From contig NC_055987.1 of assembly GCF_018446385.1 (NCBI RefSeq), positions 4,736,705-4,800,704 on the forward strand: DNA of 64,000 bases, in the 5' to 3' direction. Each line of letters begins with the position of its first letter. The stretch's first letter is position 1. Shown here piece by piece: positions 23,300-34,605 of this stretch. The notes beneath the pieces were generated by a model. That model made no database searches. It worked only from the letters and a program-made list of their open reading frames with translations, and was not told where the DNA came from. The position numbers and the translations under genes were made by a program. This stretch comes from Zingiber officinale (taxonomy: Eukaryota > Streptophyta > Magnoliopsida > Zingiberales > Zingiberaceae).

Positions 23300-25380
23300 T
23301 ATACGAGAGTTTAGGAATACAAAAAATCGAGCGAAAGACGCAACAGACAAAAAAAAATGACATGAAAAGTGAGTTGATAGGCTAGGTACATTTGAAAGAA
23401 GAGAAGCGAAAGAGTACATCGGTGGAGCGAAAAGGGCACGCGCGGCGCTTCCGAGAGACAAGCAGCCGGAGTAGAAGTCTACTATAGGAGAAGACCGGAG
23501 TTGAGTTCGGATGAGCTCAACTCTATATGCTCAGAAAATCACCTAAGCGACCGGAGAAGAATCTAGACGAGTCAGCACGAAGCTGACTCCTCCGGGCGCC
23601 TGGACCTAGTTTAAGCACTCAGACAGCCTTGGCACTCGGACAACCTTAGCACCAACCAAGAGCCTTTTCGGGTCGTTTCAGTGTGGATCAAATTTAGGTC
23701 CGCGTCAGCAATGGTCCGGGTGTCCGGACTAGTCTAGACACCTAGAAGGGGATAAAATTTTATTCCTGCACCATTGCGTAGCCATTGCGCAGGAGATAAG
23801 TTACTGTAGTAATTGTAATAGAACTAATTATGCTAATACAGTAATCTATAATTGCACCAATAAATGACGAGCATGCAATAAACGTTAATAACAGTAAGGG
23901 TTAAGAAATTGTGTATCTCCGGTCGAAGCGTCGGACGTGCCGACTGTCTTTAGAGAATTGATTGCCGCCCAAGGTGCAGAGGCTCTCCGGCAAAATCCTC
24001 CCAAGATCCGACAACCGCTCGCGTCTCTCGTAGGTGCACTCCAAAACGAGCGCCGCACTCGGACTCAACCTCAGATCGCGAACCAAGCCTCAGAACTCAA
24101 AAAGAAGTAGAAAGCAAGGGAGAAGAAATGCTTTGCTTTCTGGAGTGAATTGAGAAGGAAGTGAGGAAGTGTATTTATACACTTGAAACAGTGCGGAGGA
24201 AGAGACGCACACTTTGCTTTTGCTTTCTCTTCTCACGCGCGGATGCGTTGTTTCGCATCCTCACGCGACGCGGACAGAACCGAAGCGCTGCTTCACTTCC
24301 TCACGCGGACCAAACCAGAGTCCGCGTCCCTTCCTCGCGCGGAACCAAACTCTGGTTTGGTTTTGGTTCAGACCGAACCAGAACCAGAAACCAAACTGGT
24401 TTGGTTCAGACTGAATTAAACCAGCAAAAACAGACAAGGGCCGCCCGTGAGCGCAAGGCCCACGGGCTGGGGATTTGCACCCCCCCTGCGCGCGTTAATC
24501 GCGCACGTGACGCCCGGTTTATGGATTTTCGGCTCGAACCCCACAAATCCACTCGATTTGGGCTTGGCCCACGCATGCGTGTAGGTCCTCTTATCATTGC
24601 TAAGCAAGGATGGAAGGACTTCCTATATAAGCCCTTCCAAGCTTCTCCACTTAGCAATGTGGGACTAAAGGGAATTGAATTAAAAATCCCAACAGTTACA
24701 TCGCTGGAGGTGCCCAGAGCTATTCCAAGCTCCCGGAGATGCCACGTCAGCCAATGGATGTATTTAACTAACAAACTATAAATAGACTCTTGGTTCATTT
24801 CATTTTACAACAACTGAACAACAACTTTTGTATTTACTTTCCTAGTCTTTTCTGAGCTGTCATCGTATGTAAAAGGTTTCTCCGCCTTCAACTAAGGAGT
24901 TTTTAGTGAGTTTTTCAATATTTTGGATTAACAATCATTAAGTTGTAACCAAGTAAACTCTGACTTTTTTACCTATTCTTTAAAGTTGTTTTCTTTAATG
25001 TTAATTGTGTATATTTACTTAATCTAATTGTGCATCCATGCTAAGTAAAATCAAGAGATTTTTTCTAACTTACTTGAAGAGCTATTCACTCCTCTCTAGT
25101 CGGCCTATCGGGATCTATAATTGGTATCAGAGACAACCATCTTAGAAGGACTAATCGTCAACTGAAGCAACGAGATAATGGTCGGACTAAGCATCTACCC
25201 GTCTAAGTTCGAGAGAGAGTTCGCAATGTAGAAAAAGTGAATGGAGGTATTTTTCAAAACCGATTTTAAAATTTTGTTAATAATCAAATATAATTTTGTA
25301 GCTCCCAAAGATCAACAAGCAGAAGAAAAAGAAGAATATTTGTAGACCAGGAAGGAACTATTGGAGCAATCCCGATGGTC
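23300..25380. mobile_element. LTR-retrotransposon debris: LTR pieces, PBS and gag start (copia-like)
   Basis: Several LTR fragments lie end to end. 23300-23800 is an LTR piece carrying 'gggcgcctggacc' and 'ccgggtgtccgga' words. About 23880-24520 has the composition of a copia R/U5 region read on the minus strand, with a TATA-like word near 24172. About 24600-25118 is another LTR 3' part on the plus strand with a TATA box near 24776 (ctataaatag), ending just before an initiator-tRNA-Met primer site, TTGGTATCAGAG, at about 25119. A short gag-like leader begins at 25178. The assembly is broken, with several breaks, and looks old. Boundaries of individual pieces are approximate. Confidence 0.65.
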
Positions 25381-25770
25381 CGGTGTGACCATGTATTTTG
25401 ATGTTTGGGCAAAGGGTTTAAGTTAGGTTTACTGTTGTTATTTGATATGTGTATGTGAGTGCGCAGCTTTACAAAATACATATATGACTCAGTTTGATGA
25501 CTTCGGGTCCGGTGAAAGATGGAGCATCCGGGGGACCGTGGACAAGACAACAAGGACAAGAGTTGAGGGAAGCACACTTCGAGGCATACACGAAAGATGA
25601 CATTAGGATATGCCACGGGCTTGAATGCATTCGAGGGACGAGAACCAAAGGAAGAAGGCTTGAAGGCAAGAAGTCAAAGATGCAAGGAAGGGTCAAGTGA
25701 ATCATGAAGGGTATGAGTACATGAGAGATTGTACCCAAAGTAAAATCCCAAGAGGTTACTGTAGTAGTCA
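25381..25770 (+). mobile_element. LTR 5'-end fragment related to the solo LTR at 51.6 kb
   Basis: The words 'attttgatgtttggg', 'tttaagttaggtttac', 'gttatttgatatgtgt' and 'gtgagtgcgcag' follow the same order and spacing as the start of the solo LTR at 51564. The stretch then runs into G/A-rich sequence and a 'gttactgtag' word. It appears to be the U3 start of a diverged LTR of the same lineage, leading into the 356-bp tandem array. Confidence 0.5.
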
Positions 25771-25777
25771 ATGGGTA

Positions 25778-26541
25778 CACCTTGTAGCAGCAAAATGAAA
25801 GTCCACTGGAGAGCAGGCGGTTGTTGGAGCCTTTCACTTTCCCACCAGGAGCCCAAGTGGTCAGCCGGACGACCTTCGACGAAGACGAGGGAGACGGAGG
25901 GAGCGAAGGAGAGAGAATTCCAATCAATCTGTAGCAGAAAAAGCGCTGAAGCAGTGAAATTTTTTTTTAAGAATAATTTTTGAATCGGGTTGATAAAGAC
26001 AATATGAAAACTATGGGTACCGAGTACGTTAATCTCTGCTAGAAAATATCAAGTCAGCTGCTACAAGGTGTGACAACTTCATGCATAGTTAACTGCTACA
26101 CGTTGTAGCAGCTTCCTCCCCATGAAGCTGCTACACCTTGTAGCAGCAAAATGAAAGTCCACCGGAGAGCAGGCGGTTGTTGGAGCCTTTCACTTTCCCG
26201 GCAGGGGCCCAAGTGGTCAGTCGGACGACCTTCGACGAAGACGAGGGAGACGGAGGGAGCGAAGGAGAGAGAATTCCAATCAATCTGCAGCAGGAAAGGC
26301 GCTGAAGCAGTGAAATTTTTTTTTAAGAATAATTTTTGAATCGGGTTGATAAAGACAATATGAAAACTATGAGTACCGAGTACGTTAATCTCTGCTAGAA
26401 AATATCAAGTCAACTGTTACAAGGTGTGACAGCTTCATGCACAGTTAACTGCTACACGTTGTAGCAGCTTCCTCCCCATGATGCTGCTATACCTTGTAGC
26501 AGCAAAATGAAAGTCTACCGGAGAGCAGGCGGTTGTTGGAG
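25778..26541 (+). repeat. 356-bp tandem repeat, two copies plus a partial third
   Basis: The word cttgtagcagcaaaatgaaa begins at 25781, 26137 and 26493, giving an exact period of 356 bases for two full units and a truncated third of about 50 bases. Units are nearly identical, including the same 62-codon open stretch, which is not a gene. At each junction sits a near-palindrome of the form GCTGCTAC...GTAGCAGC, and a related CTGCTACACGTTGTAGCAG lies inside each unit. The array probably grew by slippage or unequal exchange between these palindromes inside an LTR remnant. Confidence 0.85.
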
Positions 26542-27152
26542 CCGTCGACCATCCAGATCGTAGCATAAGTCCTTCCGACCTTATAAATTCGACCAATGCA
26601 AGTCATATCCTACAAGCACGGTTTCATCAATCGTAGTAGTTGATGCAACAGTAGAAATAAGAGCAAAGCCGCGGTGCATCTTTATACAATTATTACAGCT
26701 ATTTTTATACCGATTTCACAAGGTAAGAACGGTGTGGATTAAGCAATTAAATTGGAGTGAGGTGGTAGGATCTCATAGTAGACCTGCGATTGAAGACGCC
26801 GGAGCAACTTTCCGGCCGGGAGCGCGAGGGACGAGTTTCGACGGAGGGATTGAGGGAAGGGGACGAGCGGCGAGCCAGACAAAAAATATTGAATTTTCCG
26901 GGAAAGCGTAAGGTCGCTCAGAGGACGGACGCCGGAGGGGACCGGGAGCGAGGGAGAGAGAGCGGCGAGGGAGAGGGAGGGAGAGAGAGAGAGCGGCGAG
27001 GGAGATTTTATTTTTGGTAATAAGCGCCGCCGAAATTTTGAACAAAGACGAGAAAGGGAGAGAGTCACTTTTGTCGATTATTTTATTTGTAGTGAAATTG
27101 AGCTAGTGGTGACACGTCTGCGCGTCGCGCACAAAGCGTCGCCCAGCATAAC

Positions 27153-27154
<2 letters not shown>
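26542..27154. other. Unassigned spacer with a purine-rich tract
   Basis: No gene seen. 26930-27005 is almost pure purine on the plus strand (GAGAGA and GGCGAGGGAG words, two copies of 'gagagcggcgagggaga'). The open frames across it on both strands are low-complexity artefacts. The segment may belong to the LTR debris on its left. Confidence 0.4.

Positions 27155-27211
<57 letters not shown>
27155..27211. repeat. (AT)n microsatellite
   Basis: An uninterrupted TA dinucleotide run of about 57 bases, followed by TTTATTTA words to about 27260. It lies about 450 bases upstream of the CASP-like start codon and could be polymorphic. Confidence 0.95.
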
Positions 27212-27213
<2 letters not shown>

Positions 27214-27659
27214 TTTATTTATTTATTTTAATTAGTTTTTAAATTTATTTATTTAATTAGTTTGGTATAACGAAGATAAATACTTACCAAATCAAATATC
27301 AAATTTACTTACAACGCTTAGTTAATTTACCGCGACAGTGACGGTGGCTCTTGGCCCAGCTGCACCATGAAGAAAATACCTTCGAAATTCAATAGCCTTG
27401 CAAGGATGTCGAAAGACCGACTACGGATCGGGAGGTAAAACAAAGTCTGTACCAATCTTTTATTTTTGATCTTTTACTTTTTAGTTTTTATGTACTTGCT
27501 ATTGGTCTTGCACTCTTGCTAAATGCTCATGCTGTCGCTCCCCAAAACCCTCTTCCTGTTTTCGTCCGGCCATCTGTCGTCGGGCCACTTGTCTGCTTGT
27601 TTTTCCCGGCCTTTCCTCTTCCGACGCATCAATCGATCCTTGAGTCGAGGAGCACTGCG

Positions 27660-30600
27660 ATGACGACGACCGACACCAGCGAGCTCGGCCCTCGTGGCGT
27701 GGCCAACGAGACGCCGCCGTCAGATTCCGGAAGCCCTTTTCCTACTTTTCCTACTTTCCCTACTACCCCTCTCTCGGCAACGCCGCCGGGAGCTCCGCGC
27801 CCGCGCCCGGTGCGGCGGACGTCCAGGATGGAGGATCTGCTCGACAAGGTCGTGCTGCTGCTCCGTGCCTTCGCAGGCCTCTTCTCTCTCGTCGCCCTTA
27901 TCGTCCTCGCCTCCAATAAGCACGGCGACTGGGAGGATTTCTCTCGGTACCAGGAATACCGGTAATTTCTTGTTCGATTTTGATGCGGCTGTAAGTGCTT
28001 TTTTTTAATTTATTTATTTAACAAAATTTGGTAAGGCCACTCTGTGGTTCTGGTAAGGTACTTGCTGGCTGTTTCCGTGCTCGCGTTCGCCTACTCGATG
28101 GCTCAGATTATCAGACAGAGGAGCCAGACGAGGGGTGGGCTGGATTTGGTGCCTATACAATATTCATGGATCGTGGATTTTTCTGGAGACCAGGTAGGGA
28201 TTCTTCACTCGACCTTACTGTTTATCACTCTGGTTGACAATTAGGGGATCACCGAATTTAGGGATTTGGGGTTTTAACTGGTTTGATTCATATGAAGAAA
28301 TTATACTTCTGTTGGAAACCTTCTATTCGTTTATTGCTCTTAGATTATGCAAGAATACCAATTCAATATATCATTTAGTATAAGTGTTTGCTGCTGTGTG
28401 ATCCTGAAAGGTACTTTATCTATAGTTCTGATATAATTCAGTTAGTACTGAAATCCGTGAATTTCTCAAACATAAGTAAATTGAACAGAATAAGGGTTGG
28501 CAATGCAGACAACTGTTTACACTAAAGGAAAGGATGTGATTTTGGAGAATTTCCTTCCTTGATCATTCAGGTTTGTTTTCATGGAAGCAATATAGAAGCT
28601 ACCTAATATTTGCTTAGTAAAGAGATTTTCAATTTCAGAAGATTTTTTTTTTTAGATAATTGGAATTGCAAAGAAAGAGTTTCAGACTCGGCTTGACAAA
28701 AGAAAAACTACCTAGATATATTCTAAGTTCTAGTCAAAAAGTTATCAAAATATGTGCCTTCTGAAAAATTGATAGGTTCAGGTACTATCCTAACTCAACC
28801 AAGTTACTTGTTATCTGCCTTTACTCAACAGAGAATAAGTGGAGTTAACTGTGAACCAACCATTATTATTAGTTTCCAGATTAGGACATCTTCTCCAGTG
28901 CCAGAGAGTGGGTTCATCAAGACCATATGAGGCACTAATTGGCAAGGGGATTGCTATGTGGTCCGTCCTGATGGTGGTGGAGGTGTGTGAGGCAGCGGGC
29001 ATAAAGGTTAGGGAGAAGCAATGATAAACTTCAGTTGTGCAACCATTTGAGAGGCCAAAAAAGGATGGATTATGTTCGCTAGGTACTAATGACACTGACA
29101 CAAAGTGGCTACTCCTTGTGAGCATAACTATGTCTGATATGTCACTATCACAAAGAGTTTGGCACTGCCAAGGTTTTGACGAACAGTTTAGGCAAGATGT
29201 TCATAACATGTTACAACATAAAATAGAATCTGCTCCATTTTGCAACCTGCCACCACCAACATGAGAGAACTGACAAGTTATAGGATTGTTAATCTATGAT
29301 TCCCGAGCCTCCCTCTGCTTTTGGTCTCACCACGTATTACCAGGTAGCTTGGCAGATTTATCCTATGGACGAGTACTGGTGCATAGGAATGTCTTTCTGG
29401 ATTCCTTCTGGATTTGTTGACTTACTTAATACCATAAGCTTGTATTTTGAAAGACCTGTACTTTTCTGGGATGGCTAAGAGTACATTATTGAACAAGGTC
29501 ACTCTTTCTGTTGGGGATAAGAATAATACCTCTTAGCAGGACAGGCATTCTTGTATCCTGAACCTTGTAGATGAGTGGAAAAAAGTCACTTGTGAAAAGG
29601 CATTTTGTTGAATGGTAAAGACAAAAATATGTAGCTATGTGCCTTCTACAATCCAACTGATATGGTTGACTTCTTGATGGATTGGCACCCCAAAGGAGGT
29701 TCTTGTAATTGATTTTCAAGTCAGTGGACTGTTCATAAAGCCAAAGAATTGTCTCAGTGCTTCGATCTGATCATGATCATCTTGGCTGCATGCTGTCCAC
29801 ATATTGAGCAGCTTGGATGCCACTTCCAATAATCTGCTTACTAACTGCATGAATTAAATCACTATCTCAAATTTCTGTAGAATGTGAAAAGGTGTCTGCA
29901 ATTAAGATTTAAGAGAAACATATGGGGAGACTTGGTCGCCCTACCTAAGAGCTCTTTTGTTATGGAACTGATTTGGGCATCTATTGTCAAGAACAGATGG
30001 CTTCCCTTTGTGTGTTGGACCAATGGACTAGGATGGCTATTCATCACCAAGTCAAGTGCTTGTAGCATGAAGTAATCATCTCCAACTTACCGAGTCAAAA
30101 TCTTTGAAGAACTCTAGCATTAAAGCACCCACAGAACCCATAACGACTGTATGTTTACTAGAGATAGAGTGCCTATTATTCATTTATTGAAGCATCATAA
30201 GTTCGGTAGAGATCAAGCTTAGAGTTGGATACTGGCTAGAATGCATAATCTCAAGCAAAATTAAAAATCATCAAAACTAAGCTCAAATGGCTTTCAAATT
30301 TATCCTAAAACTTCTAGTAAAATTTGCATGAGAACTCATTTGAGTTGCAAGCCAAACATAACTCTTGGGAGAGGTCATGTGAGATAAACTCAAGGATGAC
30401 CAAATTATCTCGATACTGATGCTGTTTCCTATGACCATTATGTTGGTGTAGTGGGTAGGAAAAACCTCTGCAATACCATGGTCATTTGTAAAGGTGTTAG
30501 TGAACCCTCATTTTGCTCTGGAATACAGTCTCTGCATTGGTTGCACAATTTAATTCCACAGAAATAGTTTAAGTTTTTGTCTCCTAGTCTGATTCATTGG

Positions 30601-32334
30601 TCATTTCACGTTTGCCTGTTGCTTCAATAAATTTCTTTGATGAGGATCTTGATGAGTTGCTCAAGGATTGGGTTTTGCTCAATCTTCATCTAGAGAAGGG
30701 ATTGCGACTCCATTAGTTCAAGCGCATGTACTTTTTTATAGGACGGTCTACCATTTTCTCCCTTTGTCCGATGATTTGTTGATCATCTCACCATTCATAA
30801 AGTTAGAAATATCTTTCCCTTTATGTATAATTCATATATAGCAGGGGTAGGATGGTGTTGACAAGACATCATATATGAAGGCCTCGAGCGCACAACTCCT
30901 GATTATCAAAGAGGATTCCAATAGCAACCACCACCTTAGTTTGCAGTATCAGTTTGTATTGAAATCGACCTGTCATCAAAACCCTGTTTTGGTTGTATTG
31001 GCTAGGTAGAATCAGTAGGAAGAAAATAATATTCATAAACTGTAAAAGAAAAACGGAAACAAACTCCCTTTCTTAAATATGACCTATTTATTAAACTTTT
31101 TTTTTCTGTTCATATATTTAAAGTATTGCCCATCACTTTAAAATCTAGAACAATTCTGAAAATTTATTGTTCCAGTGATATTTGTCATTTAGTGGTTTAT
31201 AACCTTTTGGCTTCAAAAAATAGCTTTGACATTCTTAAAATAGGTTTATAGCATAGGTGCTTTATGAGATTATTGGTCAAATATCTGAGGTTATGTATGA
31301 TCACATCATTTAACATAAAGATTAAACAAAAATGTGCATACTATTCCATTTAGATGATGAGGCCATCTATCTTCTACATATAATGAAACAAACTACTCAA
31401 TTTGCTCTAAAATTTTCCAGTGAATAAAGTTAATGGAACTCACAACTCAGCTAAGCAATGTTGTTAATTTAAATCCCGTCATCATCCACTTAACCTCTAT
31501 TTTTTTTTTTTTCATTTGTTGACATAGTATATACAGTATCAAAGCCAACCTAAGTCATATTCTTGATACTGCATTTAAGTATTCTTGAAACTGCTAGCCT
31601 AAAGATGATGGCTAATACCAGTTAACATAATTTTGCCAATGGACATAAGAATAACGTGACTAAGAAGTTGTGTGGCAAGAAATTTTTATTTGTATATACC
31701 TTTGCATTTAATTGTCACGGGATCATTATTATCTCCAGCTAGAAATAGAACAATGATCAATATTTGTAACACTGGACTTGTTCTTCCACATGATTTCCTG
31801 TGATGCAACTGCCTCTCCCCTAATATCGTTTTGGCAAAAAAAAAAAAAATAGAACAATGAAAAATATTTGTAACACTGGACTTGTTCATCCACATGCTTT
31901 CCTGTGATGCAACTGCCTCTACCCTAATATCGTTTTAGCAATCACCTAGCTCCTTAAATCTTTTGCTTGATGATTATGCTATAAAGGGCATGTTATTGGA
32001 AGTAAACAAGATCAAATTTGTGCATCAGGTATACTTATCAATGGCTAGAACAGTAGAACTCTTATTTGACGAGTTGTGATTATCATGAACTTGAACAATT
32101 ACTTAGTGTTGCTTGGTATTTGAGATTGCTTGCCAAACTTCACAGGTGATTGCATACCTGCTTATCTCAGCATCCTCTGCAGCCATTCCAATTACAAATC
32201 ATATGCGAGAAACAGTGACAAATATCTTCACAGATGCATCAGCAGCTTCTATCAGCATGGCGTTCTTAGCTTTCATAGCCCTTGCAGTATCATCTCTCAT
32301 CTCTGGCTACAGAGTCTCAAAGAACTACATATGA
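27660..32334 (+). CDS. CASP-like four-span membrane protein
   Basis: Three exons, 27660-27961, 28058-28193 and 32146-32334, join in phase to 208 residues. A cytosolic N-terminus rich in Pro, Ser and Thr (about 60 residues) is followed by four membrane spans: VVLLLRAFAGLFSLVALIV, YLLAVSVLAFAYSMAQII, VIAYLLISASSAAIP and a last one around MAFLAFIALAVSSLISGY. The Arg in span 1 and the Asp just before span 3 (SGDQV) are the residues conserved in the CASP/MARVEL family, and the long N-terminus and short C-terminus fit the CASPL4 group. CASPs scaffold membrane domains such as the Casparian strip; the role of CASPL4 members is less clear. ATG 27660 is preferred over the in-frame ATG at 27516, which would add an unusual 48 residues. 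Intron 2 is 3.95 kb. Confidence 0.85.
28194..32145. other. Large intron of the CASP-like gene
   Basis: No coding exon recognised. Several open stretches of 60-100 codons on both strands lack recognisable domains. At 31745-31941 a 104-base unit (start 'atagaacaatga', end 'taatatcgtttt') occurs twice in tandem with an A run between the copies; the copies are about 90% alike. The rest is probably decayed transposon sequence that I cannot name. Confidence 0.5.
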
Positions 32335-34605
32335 ACAAACATCCTTGAAATATTCTGCATGATCTAAACTTTTTCTCTTCTTTCTTCAGTAAAGCTTTGT
32401 ACTGACCCCTGCACGAGTGTTTTTTATTTCAAATTTCTGTATTATCTCATTGTTTGAACTGACCTTCAATCTGTACAGTAGGATTGTTCTTGGAATTTTC
32501 TATGCCTCATATCTGCTCATCCAGTTTACCTAAACTGCGACCTTGGTTGCAGCACGGTCACTTTCAAGTTACAGAACTGAAACTCTATGGTTATACTGCT
32601 TATGTATGTTATCTCATTATCCTCCATTGGTTCTTGGTATTTTAATCATGAGGTTAGGAGATGATCACAGATTAGTTTCTTTTTCCTTGCAGCATGAGTT
32701 TTGTAGAATTATAATAGTCAATACATAAAAATGTAAGAGGTTCACAGTATTCACAAAATTCCATAATGTATCTCTGTTTTAATTATCTGATTTTATTCTT
32801 TTACTAATGTATCTCCGCTGTGGATCTTATCAAATAAGCGCACAAAAAAAAATGTGTATCGAGTTCAATATCCAAAAAGTTAGGCAAAATAAAGAAAAAA
32901 AAATCCACAACTTATTGTTCACCAAACTGCAATTTTCTCATAACACAGGCAACCCAAAATCGCATCCAGAAAAGTGGGTTATCAAAAATCATAATTTCTT
33001 TCGTAATAAAAATAATTCACACGATTGAAAGGATTAGTATATCCAGATATAATAACTCATTTACAATTACAACAACTAGTCCTAAATGAAAAGACTGGGA
33101 GAAGAAGTTGCACAACTTGAACAAAATTTATTCTTGGAAATCTACCATGCAATCCTTGGGAATCAAAAGGCGTTGCAGGAAAGTAAATAGTTGGGTGTTG
33201 ATGCACTGACAGAGAGAATCTGCAGAGAGTTGCAAGAAATCAAAATAAGCCTTGGGGTGAACATTGAAGCTTTTCAAGAAATATGTATAGAGGAATGCAT
33301 TTAGTTATTTAGTTTCATAGCTAAATAGGTTACAAATATGTATAAAGTAAATTTCAGTGTTGGATATGACTAGAATAAATTTTCTTTGACAAATATATGA
33401 TCCTTACGGTTTGTCCAGATCAATCTAAATAAGTTTGGTAGAATCAATACTTGGGTCAACATGCATCTGACTGATTGACCCAATTGCCAATCCAGTGAAC
33501 TAGTTACCTAGAGCTTCAACCCGCTGTGTCTAGTCTGATTTCGACGACAACTGTGGATATAAGAGTTTCTCCGTTAGTCAAGGTGTAACTAATTTCATAC
33601 TGTTGAAAATGATTCACTTGCTATCTATACCCAAGCATGGATTAAAATCTCGAGTTGTGCCGGTCATAATCCATCCTCACGATCCACCCTCTAACTGATT
33701 GATCTCCTCTCGGTCTCGTGGCCCATTCTCCACATAAATGATCCAGCTCCACAGCTTTGTGACTGTCCTACTCATGACTACGCCAGGTGACTGAAGCCTC
33801 TTCACTACGCAAGGGCAAAACTTTAGTTCCGTATAAATGTCAATGTTGAACGAACTCTTGAAAGCCAAAAGGCTTCTTCAGGGCAATGCCTTAAGCTTAG
33901 CTCCTCCCTCTTCTTTTCCTCTTAACACCTACTATCAAAACAGTACCAAACTATCTAGTTCCACTCCAGGAGTAAGATTTTAAATCATGTACCCAAACCA
34001 ATTTGCAGACACTTTTACAACCCCAAATCACAAAGATTATTGAACTAAATATTGACAATATCAAATTCACATTCGAGAAATAAACCTCTAATTCATTCTT
34101 AAACTTCAGGATTGAGCATCTCTAGGAGAGCAATCTTCCTTGTATCCTGTTATCTCAAGCTAGACTACAGCACATGACAAAACAACTTAAAAATGAAGGC
34201 CTAAAATTCTAAAAGAATATCTTTCTTGCACTAGACTATTTAATTTTGTGGTATATTTAACATCGTGCAGGAAATTTCACTGGACCAAGATTAGAACAGA
34301 AAGACAAATTTGTGTTCCTTGTCATGCGTCATGATCAATGAATTAATAAAAATGAAATTAGCAAGAATCAAAAGAACTAGATATGTGAAAGATAGTTCAA
34401 GATTAGCAGTAAATCACTTTGGCCATTCAATTTTAACAGGACCTTTCAAATATCTGATATATTGGACTATAAATTATTTGAGATGCAAAAATAAAATAAT
34501 AGTGATCCATGGCTACTTATTTCTTTTGCCTTTTAACTTGATAGAGCATCAATCATCTAGAATCGAGTTTAAAATTTACCAAACAGAACACAAGAATAAC
34601 TCACC
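32335..34605. other. Convergent 3' region between CASP-like and Sel1-type genes
   Basis: The first 400 bases are the likely 3' UTR of the CASP-like gene. The right part probably includes 3' UTR exon(s) of the minus-strand Sel1-type gene, because a strong donor follows its stop codon. No other gene seen. Confidence 0.45.

Noticed and set aside
24161-24781. 206-codon open frame
   Set aside because: It runs through GC-rich LTR sequence with no similarity to a known protein; an LTR composition artefact.
25771-26339. Two nearly identical 62-70-codon frames as a small gene family
   Set aside because: They are the same part of the 356-bp tandem repeat, without start context or a protein family.
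26739-27068. 109-codon minus-strand frame rich in Ser, Leu and Pro
   Set aside because: It arises from the purine-rich tract; low complexity.
27516-27659. Upstream in-frame extension of the CASP-like protein
   Set aside because: The extra 48 residues would precede a normal family start and are unlike CASPL N-termini.
28194-32145. Search for a gene hidden in the large CASP-like intron
   Set aside because: Several short frames on both strands, none with a recognisable domain or consistent splice chain.
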